64,000 bases of DNA, taken from the NCBI GenBank assembly GCA_021904315.1, contig CM038917.1, forward strand, positions 16,228,041-16,292,040. Direction: 5' to 3'. The stretch is from Sphagnum magellanicum. Taxonomy: Eukaryota > Streptophyta > Sphagnopsida > Sphagnales > Sphagnaceae. Shown here piece after piece: positions 1 through 9,370 of this stretch. How positions within the stretch are numbered: position 1 is the stretch's first letter; every line of letters begins with the position of its first letter. A model generated the notes under the pieces. That model searched no databases and was not told the origin of the DNA. It saw only the letters and a program-made list of their open reading frames with translations. Made by a program: the position numbers and the translations under genes.

Positions 1-79
1 CTCAGTCAAACTGAAATACACAACCAGACATCAATTACTGCTGTTAGTAAGTAGAGCATGAGAGAGCGCAGCATCCTAC

Positions 80-1711
80 AAGATAAACAAGCTCCTCATC
101 TTCTTCATCTTCATCCTCACTGGCATCCTTGACTGTGGCCTCCTCTGGCATTTCCACAGACTGTACCCTATCCATGGCTTCATCCGAAACTTGTTTTCTT
201 TTCACAGGTGAAACTGCTGCATCATCTGAGGTTAGCTTGTTTCCTGGTGAAGCTTTCAATCTGCCAAACCACAAGTTGATAAGCAAATCAACAGAAAAAC
301 ATGAGCAGAGGAGATCATGACATGGATAGAGATTTGATTTGAACTTACAACGCATCAGCTGATCCCTGTGGATAAGTGCTAGCACATGAAACGGAGGCAA
401 CAACTGGGGATGGGGCCTCAGATCCTGCTGTAGTTTCTGCTACAGTTGGGCCTTCAGTGGATGGTTCTGTCTCTTTAGGCACAACATCCGCATATCCCTT
501 CCTTTTGTGCCCACCTAACGGGTGGTTTTGTCCACGTGAATTAAGTGATCCGATATCCCCAGCAATCTCTTCCAGTTTCCTTGTTCGCAGCTGTTATGCA
601 CACAAACTACTACATTAGCCTTACAGGTGTAGCACATATTAGAATGCCTGGTGTTTCCTGTAGGAATAGATTTGAACCTCTGGGCATGTTTTTACAGTTT
701 GTGTAAACACACATAAATGAATCATATCACAGATTTCACACTTTGTCTCATATGACTACCCTTAAAAATGAGACAAAATGTAAAATTAGGTTTTCAACAC
801 TAAACTCACAGTGTCAGGACACCACTATTTCCAACACATAGCATAGGAGATGACAAAATCAGTGCCTCGAGAGAAAGGGAAAAGTGTGTTGGCCATGCTC
901 ACATGGTTAAGAAGCAGCTTCTCAGCAGTCTTACGAAATCTAAATTGAGCTTGCTCCCGCTGCCGGCGTCGGGCAATTACAGTGCGCCGCTTCAGAGCAG
1001 GCGTGCCCCCATCAAAGACAAATACAGGTTTGATCCGTAAGTACAACAGCTTGCAAATGCGGCGAAAAAACCCTAACAAGTGAGCATTGCGGATCATGTC
1101 CCCTCGGTCATCGCGCATTGCTTTCATGAATTGGATAATCCATATGCTTGCATCTGTTACAGTAGGAACATGAATGTGTTATCACCTATTGATCATGAAA
1201 GCTTAAACATGATGGTCACTCATTTCAACAAAGCCATAGAGCATTGACTCAAACTTTCTCTTTCTTCAACTTCTGACAACATTGCAGTTGTTGTGATTGA
1301 AAGAAACTTGAGAGCTAATATATCACATATCATGCAAAGTGTCAAATAAATTCATTGTGAATTCAATGCCAATTGGCTTCCATGTTACAAAAATGTGCAA
1401 ATTGTTGCCATTCTACTAGTTCAACCGAGAACACTATGCTTATTCTACAAGGGTTTTGGGCTCGTGGTAGCTAAATAATGCAATGCTGAAAAAGGATCCT
1501 TCATCATCAAGAAGCTTCAGTATTCCTGGAAAGGAAATTTCCATCAGCCTGTTACTTAGCTATAGAGCTCACTATCATGAGACTCCACACACAAAAAAGC
1601 CAACAGAGAGAGACAGAGCCAACCTATGGCAAGTTTTCGACCTCCCAGAGCTTCCACAGACACACGCCGACCAACTGGAGCAAGAAGCTCCCATAGACCA
1701 TGTACTCCCAT
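80..1711 (-). CDS. UVH3: XPG/UVH3 nucleotide-excision-repair endonuclease, N-terminal exons (partial)
   Basis: Structure-specific Rad2/XPG-family nuclease that makes the 3' incision in nucleotide excision repair. Four minus-strand coding exons can be read with matching phases: 1624-1711, 903-1153, 349-590 and 80-260. Exon 1 starts at ATG 1709-1711 with [12 protein letters not shown], the Rad2-family N-terminus. Exon 2 gives [16 protein letters not shown], then [14 protein letters not shown] and IARRRQR, the XPG N-domain core with its metal-binding aspartates. Exon 3 opens with [13 protein letters not shown] and becomes low-complexity; exon 4 ends in an acidic tract ([10 protein letters not shown]), matching the start of the long XPG spacer. 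Donors are gttggc, gtgagc, gtaagt and gtagga; all acceptors are cag. No stop or frameshift is seen. The I-domain and C-terminus lie beyond the left edge. FEN1, EXO1 and GEN1 are less likely because [23 protein letters not shown] is XPG-specific. The symbol follows the Arabidopsis orthologue. Confidence 0.92.
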
Positions 1712-3268
1712 GGCTTACTATTTAAACACCTTCAAATATTCCCCTTTGTACACACTGATGGTCATGTAATAGCCAAAAATACACACGCGCACACACACAC
1801 ACACTCCCAGAACAGTCCAACACTAGTGTCTGTGACACAACAATAACAATTCACCCACTGTAATCACGAAGCTGGAATTCTATCTACAACAGGAAAAGAA
1901 AAGCTCCCAGAGGTTTCTAGTTTCTAGTTTCTAGTCACTTTTTTTGTTTTTTGGGGGGCTAATCTTCAAAGAACTCACTGAAGACCAGAAAAAACTTCGC
2001 TAGGATTTGGAGAACATCGATTACAAAACTTCACTTGGCTAGGATTTGGAGCACAGCTCGATTGCGATTTGAAGATTCATCACCAAAAAGACATGGAAGT
2101 AAGTTATGCTTCTTTCAAAGTAAAATTAGAAAATCCCAAGGCCCCCACCCCCACCACTGTAATACTACTACTACTTCTTTTTCTTCTCTAGCTCGTCGAC
2201 ACTACTCCCACTAGGGTTTGGGAGAAGAAGGGGTCTCCTCTCCAGCAGCTTCGTGACGCCTGCCCCACGGAAAACAAGGAAAGGAAATGAAATCGGTGCG
2301 TGCAACGCTTCTGCCGCTCCTCTCCTCGTACGCAGTCGTGGTGGGTGGGATCCGCACACTCTGTGGGACCGTGCGGGCTTTGCAATGGGCTTTATGGGCG
2401 GCGGTGGTGGAGGTGCAAGGTGCTTTTTCTATGGACCCACCCTACCCTACCCTACCCTCTACCACTTTAACCTACTCACCTTCCTTCCTTCTTTTTGTAC
2501 CTACCCATCTCCGACTTTGACCTACCGTCTGGCAATTTACAGGGTTCTCTTTTTCTTTTTCTTTTTTTTAAATTTCAATTTTGTGATGTAGGTAGCTGAA
2601 GTGGTGATCATTCACAAGAAGATTTAGTTACATTTGGGTACATATCACATACCCGTGTTGGGAAGATATTTGAAAATTTTGTGTATTTGACCAGATATCA
2701 GTTCAGATATCATGTGTAAAAACTCTTTGGATATTAAAAATTGTGATATTTTGAAGATTCTCACAACCTCACACTTTTAACGATCATGTTAAATTATCGA
2801 TTTGAAATTTAGTTTGGTAAAATAACAAAATTCGACAACAAAACTCCATTGTTTCATCATTACTACACTCCTTGATCCATTGCTCTAATGTTTTTCACTT
2901 CATTGTTCGTGAGTTCTTCTGTCCATCATCAATTTCATTATCTCTAGTATTTTTTGCTCTTGTGCTTCTTGTTTCATCATCCATCGTTAGTTCCATTACT
3001 CTTGTGTTCCTTATTCTATTGTCTATTGTCATGACATCAAGCTCTTTGTTGTGACGTGTAGTGTTATGACGTTCGGTGTTATAAGGTTATAAATCCATAG
3101 TAAACTCTACTAAACAAAAAGATTAAAACCAGTCAAAGGTAAAAACTAATCAACCAAAAAAAAATGCACACACATATATATACAATGCACAAGAGGAAAC
3201 TATGATGAAATTTTCATGTATCCCCCCCAGACCTGAACTGAAAAAAGTGTGGCATGGTTAACAAAAAA
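1712..3268. promoter_or_regulatory. Upstream region of XPG gene, then AT-rich spacer
   Basis: Region 5' of the minus-strand XPG start. It contains an (AC)n microsatellite near 1782-1803, a triplicated tttctag at about 1915-1934, a GC-richer stretch at 2185-2420 that probably covers the promoter or 5' UTR, and a telo-box-like motif on the minus strand (aaccctag, about 2212-2220). A CCCTA-type run lies near 2430-2460. From about 2600 to 3268 the sequence is AT-rich with nothing recognised. The short ORFs here have no recognisable product. A C-run (about 3221-3228) reads as a purine tract on the minus strand downstream of the gypsy pol and could be its polypurine tract, but no matching LTR pair was found. 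Confidence 0.4.
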
Positions 3269-3282
3269 TCAAAATGTTGCAA

Positions 3283-3421
3283 GAGAACATGATGAACAGT
3301 ACCAAATGCCAGCAGGAACTTGAATGAACTTCGGCTTGAGATAGAATAGTTGGTATCCACCATTATAATTATCGCAAAACATCACTTGATCAGTATCGTC
3401 TATCCTCTGACATACCTGACA
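3283..3421 (-). pseudogene. PHD zinc finger at C-terminus of gypsy pol (decayed)
   Basis: Open segment in which CQVCQR, VMFCDN, GGYQLFYLKP and GIWYCSSC line up with a C4-H-C3 PHD finger. Cysteines 1, 2, 3, 7 and 8 are present. Ligand 4 is Tyr, the His is Gln and ligand 6 is Tyr, so the finger could not bind both zinc ions. PHD fingers commonly bind histone H3 tails; by inference the active ancestor could have used this one for chromatin targeting, as chromodomains do at the integrase C-terminus of other gypsy elements. The alternative is a captured host PHD exon, but its position directly after integrase argues for a resident domain. Confidence 0.7.
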
Positions 3422-4615
3422 TGGATAGTCAAGTGGAGGAATCCAAATCAACGTGATGATGGTAGGATCCAAGTTTAGTAGATGGCAGGGCGCACAATTT
3501 TTGGAGTGATCCCAAATTGTGCGTTTGTCAATTCCTTGCAATTCCAACACACTTGAAGGCCTGATCACCTTAATCCTCAAGATAGTGCGATTGGAAGAAG
3601 TGTCTAAAGTATCATTAGGTTACCGCTAGAGGTACACAAAGTCACCAACATCAAATTGTCTCACTTTAGGTTTGTAACTACCACCTCGTGTGTGTGCATA
3701 TCGTAAGGTGTCTCAATGTTATCCAATGGACAAGTTCTCCATGGCCATAGGCATAACCCTCCTAAATAGAACAGTCCTCTCAGTGATGACCCTAGCTCAA
3801 GTGGCTAGGGAGTCCAAGTCCACAACCTAGTCCATTTGAGCAACAATGGAAGAGGGTGGAATGGGATGTCTCCCAAAAAGTAGAGAGTAAAGAGTGAAAT
3901 GAGACAAATAAGCGTGTTTGGACATTCTATAACCCATGGCGATGTAAGGTAAGGCCAGGTCCCAATCCTCTTTGATCCTAACGAAGCAAATCTTCCGAAA
4001 TCCCTTCTTAGAGGTTTAAACCATCTTCTCTACAAGGCCATTGGCTTGGGGATGATCCCTTAAAATCCAACGATGGTCAATGAGAGCATGATCAAATACG
4101 TCTTGGAATTCTCCTTTGAATTCAGATCCTTGATCAGTAAGGCACTCAGCACAAAGCCCCAAACCTACTTAAGACCTATTATAAGAAAACCTAGCTAGTG
4201 TTATGTGATGACTTGTCTAGCAACGCAACAAGCTTGACCCACTTTGAAAAATGCTCAATCATAATCATGATGTAGACATTAGCCCTAGAGGTTTGAGGTA
4301 ACTTTCCAGCTAAATCACATGACCAGCGATAGAACACGCTCTGAATAAGGAGTGGAGAAAGTGTGAGCTATTGAAAGAAAAAGGAAATTCTCACTTTATC
4401 ACATTGTTCACACCTAGCAATGACATTTTAGACTTGAACATACATACCTCTCTAATGGTAATGAGGAGCGAGAAGGCTATAAGTACGCTTAACTCCAAAG
4501 TGTCCAAGTTTTGAAAAACCTTCTGAACAAGATTAAACTATTCATGTGGTGGGGGAACCACTCTGTTGCTTTGTGGTAAGCATCAAATGAGGTGATTGTC
4601 CTTCCATGAATAACA

Positions 4616-4618
4616 TTT
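4616..4618. repeat. Target-site duplication TTT, left copy
   Basis: The three bases before the CACT terminus at 4619. The identical triplet follows the other terminus at 13574-13576. A 3-bp duplication is the hallmark of CACTA (CMC/EnSpm) insertions. Confidence 0.8.
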
Positions 4619-4760
4619 CACTAGTAGAAATCTGTGATTTTGCAACCAACGAATTTGCAACTAGTTGCGACTATTTGACATTTACAACTACTGTTGGTTA
4701 TATCTACAACTACTATTTGCATTTGAAGCCGCTTGCAACTACTCTATGACTAACTTACGA
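4619..4760 (+). repeat. CACTA left terminus and subterminal repeats
   Basis: CACT terminus followed by clustered short motifs (TTTGCAACTA, TTGCGACTA, TTACGACTA, ACAACTACT) in both orientations, mirrored at the other end of the element. Confidence 0.75.
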
Positions 4761-5685
4761 CTAATGGATTATTTCATCCTTTCATTTGGATAGCTTTCAT
4801 TACAATTTCCATCCAAGAAGACCCCTCTACCTACCATTAGTTGCAAATGTCACCAAATGAGTCATAGCCATGTGAATATTCCAAATGTATTACACATATT
4901 TTAGGCATAAGGGGTCCACAATTGTGTATTGAATGTATTCTACTCGTTATTTTATATGGGTACATACTAAGATATACCCATATATTACTGGTTATATATA
5001 ATGGTTGTATTTAAATTGTATGTAAGTTGTATTTGAAGCATACTTGAATATGTATTGCATACATCACCTTAGTTTTTGTCTAGTTTATTTATGTTAAATT
5101 TGTTAAAAATAATATACAGATTATACCCAGGTCATATTACATGCCTTATGTGGTTTTCCAAATCAGTGTTCCAATATATTTGCCCAGATTTAAGTGTTGC
5201 AATATAATAGGGGAAAAAAACCTACATTTCTACTCCTATAATCCAAACATTTAAGTCTTCAATCCTAAATTTTTGTGATTTTATTGGCTCAAAAAAGAAT
5301 GTCATGTAGTACATCAATTTGATGCTTACAAAAACTAAATGCAACATTCTACACAATTCTAAGTAACTTAGCAAACTCTAGTAGGCCATGTAGCACATTA
5401 GCCCTGCCCACAAGCGCTCCAACTAGTTCGAATATAACATGAGTAGTATAGATGAAAATGAAGACTTTTAACAAAATCAAGCCTGCCAGATGCTAGAAAC
5501 AGTATATCCAAACCTAAGCACATTCCCAAACGAATTTTATGACTTAACTGTGTTTGGAATAGACAAATCAACATCATCATTTTCTTCCATTACTCCAGCT
5601 AGGGTTGGAGAACTGAAAGCATCCTCAAACTGCTGCCAGGTGAAACAAAAATGGTTGCTATCAGAAAGGAATAAAGAAAATTGAC
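4761..5685. other. CACTA left arm, no recognised gene
   Basis: AT-rich DNA inside the transposon, between the left terminus and the HIR fragment. Short ORFs near 5398-5684 have no recognisable product. The remaining HIR exons would be expected here on the minus strand, but none could be read. Confidence 0.5.
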
Positions 5686-6391
5686 CTTCTCAAGTTCTTT
5701 TCCATATTCTTTGCAATGTCATTCTTCTACTCAAAAACATCATCAAGAAGCATCCTTCGTACACTAGCCCGCACAACTGCTCACAAACAAACAACAGCAT
5801 TCTGCTCAGAATTGAAACCTAATCACATGAGGAACACATATATATATGTCTATATAGTTGCCATTTTGCTTGAACATAAGGCCTACTCATTGAAATCTGA
5901 TACCGATCACATCAACTGTTTGCAACAAGGACTGCTATACTTAGCATCAAATATATATGATTTGATTTGTTCCCGTGGATTCGTGAGCTTGTAGAAGGCA
6001 TCTTCAGCAGTCTCAATGTGTGCTCGATATTGCACTGATGCCACTACAGTCACAAAGACATTGTCCTGAACATCACAGACACACAAACCCCACAATTCCT
6101 ACCCCTGAGCTCTGACTCATCCTCACAAGACCACTGATAAAAGATCCAAGCAGGCAGGCAGGTGGGTGGGCGGGGGAGAGGGGAAAAAAAACAACACCAG
6201 ACCTTGCTTTTGGTTTCGCATTGGACATCAAGCTGCTAGATGTGAAGGGACAGAACACCTGCAACATTGACACCGCAGCACCATGGGACACAATGGCAAC
6301 CAGGGCTAAGCACAGTACTGAATTTTCCGAATTTTTCCTTGACAGCAACAGTGGATTGGTCCACCTGGTATAAACCACACACCTGCCCCAT
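5686..6391 (-). pseudogene. HIR (hypersensitive-induced response, PHB/SPFH family) gene fragment
   Basis: Three minus-strand exons: 6203-6391, about 5957-6065 and 5686-5776. Exon A starts at ATG 6389-6391 with [19 protein letters not shown] and continues [17 protein letters not shown], the N-terminus of plant HIR proteins (membrane-microdomain PHB proteins linked to defence). Exon B gives [14 protein letters not shown] and [12 protein letters not shown]; exon C gives RMLLDDVFE and KNDIAK. It is broken: TAG at 6236-6238 and TAG at 5727-5729 both sit where the family has Gln (CAG to TAG), and the exon B donor appears as ctaagt instead of gtaagt. The last two-thirds of the gene are absent. It lies inside the CACTA element, opposite in strand to its GTD and NSF neighbours, so it was captured separately or inverted. 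Confidence 0.85.
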
Positions 6392-7079
6392 GTCTCCTTC
6401 ACCCCACCAGGTCTGAGATCTGCATAACACAACAACAACAACCCATTTTCAACACTCAGATGATGCACAAAAATCTGGCATAAGTAAGAAGACTGTAAAC
6501 CACATCAGTCCCAACAAAGCAAAAGAAAATAAAATAGCAGGCAATAAAACCCAAAGGCTGTTGTTTCACCCAAAGACAGAAAGAAGTCCGACACAGTCTC
6601 TGTCTGTCTTTCCTTTGGCAGGAATCAGGATTCCGAACTTTTTCCTTCCAACCCAAGGAAGAAATCTTGAAGCAGATTAGTTAGAAATTCAATCAGCAAC
6701 AATTTGCAAGTATTGAATCCATGATGCACTCAAAAAAGGGTGAAGACAAAAAAAAAGGGGATCATCAATCCTTCCTGCTTTTGTATCAATCTCGTAGCAA
6801 TCCACTTATCTATATGTGAAAAGGAATAGGCATTTGAGAATCACTCACCATCTGTGGCTACCTGGTTGTCTCTGTTGAGGGGCAGGCAAAGCTTCTGTAC
6901 AAGCATGGCTTTCCTTCCATCCAATTGATTTTTGTTATCAGGAGTACTCCCTTCACCAATTGAAACTCTCACTCTTAAGTTCTGGAAGATCGACATAGTG
7001 TGTTATAACAGCAGCAGCTCTTGTTGTGCGCGGGTAGAGGAGGTTCTACCTACATATCTGCTGTTACAGAGGAGAGAGA
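6392..7079. other. Spacer between HIR and GTD-binding fragments inside CACTA
   Basis: On the minus strand this may be the 5' leader region that came with HIR. ORFs at 6456-6656 (-) and 6932-7180 (+) are open but have no recognisable domain; the latter runs in frame into the GTD-binding segment and may contain degenerate N-terminal coding sequence. Confidence 0.35.
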
Positions 7080-8340
7080 GTTCTTGGAAACAAACTGGCG
7101 AAAGGGATGCTCATCGAAGACCAATAGAAGAACTCACCAATGCTACTGAAAGCGAAAAAGCTGCTGAAGAAAAAGAATAAGAATAAGAACAAGAAGACGG
7201 TGATCAATTGCACACGAAACAGTATGAGGAGCTAGAGGAACCGCTTCCGCAAACCGAGCGGGAGGCGCTGGCTGTGATGTATTTGGAACTGGAGAAAGAG
7301 AGAAATGCGTCCGCGACGGCGGCAAACGAAGCCATGGTAATGATTGCGCGTCTCCAAGAAGAAAAAGCCGCAGTGCTGATGGAAGCTAGACAGTTCCAAC
7401 AAGTGGTGGAACAGAAGTCAATGCACGATCAAGAAGCGATCGAGGGTCTGCGAGAGGTCATTGTAAGGATCGAAGAGGAGAAGCGTGAACTGGAAGAGGA
7501 AAACGAGTTCTACAGATCGATCGAGGTTACTCCGTGCGCAAATAGAGGAGAGCATACGTGCTCGAAGCATGTTGTTGCTTACCGCACCTTCCTCTTCTGC
7601 TGAAGAGAGAACAAGAAGAAGCCGAAGCCTTCTTCTTCAGAAATCGCCTTCATCAACGTCCATGGGAAAAGAAAAATTTCCTGCTAATGTAAGGCCTGTT
7701 GCAGCAGATGTCCAAGAAGAAGAACAATCGAGATTTACAGGAAGAACAATCAAGTCGAAGAAACATCTTCGGGGTCCAATTGTTCGAGAAGAAGCATCTC
7801 CGAAACGTGGACTGCCTCAGCTGGAGGATTCGAGCATCATACCTGCGAAGGGCAGTGATGTGAACGCTACATCTTCGACAGTTTTTCAAGTGGTACAAGC
7901 GCGAACGGACGCAGTCATCGGAGGAAGAGGTAGTGAGGCATTAGGGTTAGGGTTCAGCAGCAGAATAGATACAGCAACAACGAGTTCGCCTAGGGCAATG
8001 GGTGGTAACAACAAAAAGAAGCAAATTAGCAGAGCACCGGCTTTGGCAGTTTTATCTGGGATTGTTTCTGGGAGGGGGCGTTGCAGAAGGTGAGTCTGAT
8101 TCAGCTCAAGTCTCCGAGATTATTTCGGCGGAGGACTTAGATAGCACCTCTGAGGAAGTTGAGAGCACCATTAGCAGCAGCAGCAATTCTGGACTTCACC
8201 GAAGATCTCGAAAGTTAGCGACGATGATGTCAGTCGATGTGAATAGTAGCCTTCTCTCAGCTGCTGCGCGTGAGAGCGACGGAGTGCAAAAAATGTCAGA
8301 GCCTAAGGCTACTGCACATAGCCGAATGAAACACACCTAG
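7080..8340 (+). pseudogene. GTD-binding (DUF593, myosin-binding-like) coiled-coil protein fragment
   Basis: The segment at 7230-7520 encodes a charged coiled coil with PQTEREALAVMYLELEKER, AANEAMVMIARLQEEKAA and EIVR-like helices ending KRELEEENEFYRS. This is the GTD-binding/DUF593 signature of plant proteins that bind myosin XI globular tails or zeins. It is damaged: two in-frame TAA codons at 7178-7180 and 7184-7186 interrupt the upstream coding, a frameshift near 7520 moves the reading to the frame with RLLRAQIEESIRARSML, and another near 8075 moves it to the frame ending at 8340 (SEIISAEDLDSTSEEVES). The usual N-terminal membrane segment is not evident. Between breaks the frames stay open for long stretches, so decay is moderate. 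It is part of the CACTA cargo. Family confidence is high; orthologue is unknown. Confidence 0.75.
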
Positions 8341-9370
8341 CCTGCAAGCACACCATCTCACTTTCAAATCCGAAAAAGCCCTCTTAGTTCAGATGCAATC
8401 TTCAACCAGGCAAGCCCAAATTCTTGTTTCTTCTTCTTTTGGCGTTTCTTGTTTGTTCTCTATCATCTATTAGTATATCTTTGGGTGCCTAATATGCTTC
8501 ATCCTTCCTGTTCTGTATCCTGCATCCATATACTCTCTATCTGAATCCAATTCTGGAATCTATACAATCTGGTGTTTGGGCATGGCAATAACTGGAGCAG
8601 AGTCACGCATGGCTGTTCAATCTGTGCCTTGTTATCCTGATTACAGTCAACAATCGGCTCATTATAGAAAATCTGATGAAGGTGTTTCTCCACAACTCTC
8701 TTCTACCTATCTCTGCATATAAAGATATTCTTGTGTGAGTTATTTGCTGCAATCTCAATCTGGTTCTGTTCTTTTGAATCATATCAATCAGTTGTCATGA
8801 ATGCATGTGTCTTAACACCAAGAGCAGGAGTTAAGATTTCCAAGACTTCAAAGCATCTTTCACGAAAGTATCTGCTATGGCTGAGGCGAGCGACACATCT
8901 CTTGAGGCATTGCTGAAATGCATTTCCCACATGTGTCTCCATTTTCACTATCTACTTAAAGATTGGTATCTTGTTTGAGTTGTTTACACATCTCCCTTTT
9001 GTGATACCCATGAGACGTAGTTAAAAAGTTCTCTGGAAGATGCATGTTAGCCTCAAGGTTTTGTGTGCACACTGGCCTTGAACAGTCCAGGTCAAGAACA
9101 AGGTGAGTGTACATTTTTGGGTCACAAAAGTGTGCGCTGCAAGGATATTTCCTAGTTATTCACAAGTATGTCAATGGGGGATCTTAAATTTGAAAATCAA
9201 CAATGCTTGAAGCCTTGGTTGGGAGATTCTGGAACTACAACTTGACTGTATCACAGCTTGTGGAAGCTGCCATGTTCAGCATGGATCAGGCACTGTAATG
9301 TGCTTGTGATAGCCGAATGCCACTAATTCCATCTTGACATTCTCTAAAATTAGGTTTTTGTGGGTTGTAG
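8341..9370. other. Spacer between GTD-binding and NSF fragments inside CACTA
   Basis: No confident gene. A short stretch at about 9060-9102 (FVCTLALNSPGQ followed by gtgagt) faintly resembles the NSF N-domain, but is too short to call. The P-loop exon of NSF D1 was not found here. Confidence 0.3.

Larger units (their letters stand above)
3269..4618 (-). mobile_element. Ty3/gypsy remnant, part 1: integrase core and C-terminal PHD finger
   Basis: 3' part of a decayed minus-strand gypsy pol. Integrase core motifs are readable across frames: TDQGSEF (about 4117-4137) and DHRWILRDHPQANGLVEKMV (about 4020-4085), supplying the second Asp and the Glu of the D,D,E triad. Further downstream on the minus strand (3283-3421) is a PHD-finger-like segment that begins CQVC and ends WYCSSC. 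Three of its internal ligands look mutated (DNYN, GYQ, LFY where C, H and C are expected). Frames are interrupted by stops and shifts, so the element is dead. The upstream half of the same element resumes at 13574, after the inserted CACTA transposon. Confidence 0.85.

Noticed and set aside
2171..2591. Overlapping ORFs on both strands upstream of XPG
   Set aside because: They overlap each other in several frames, lack recognisable domains and coincide with the likely GC-rich promoter/5' UTR.
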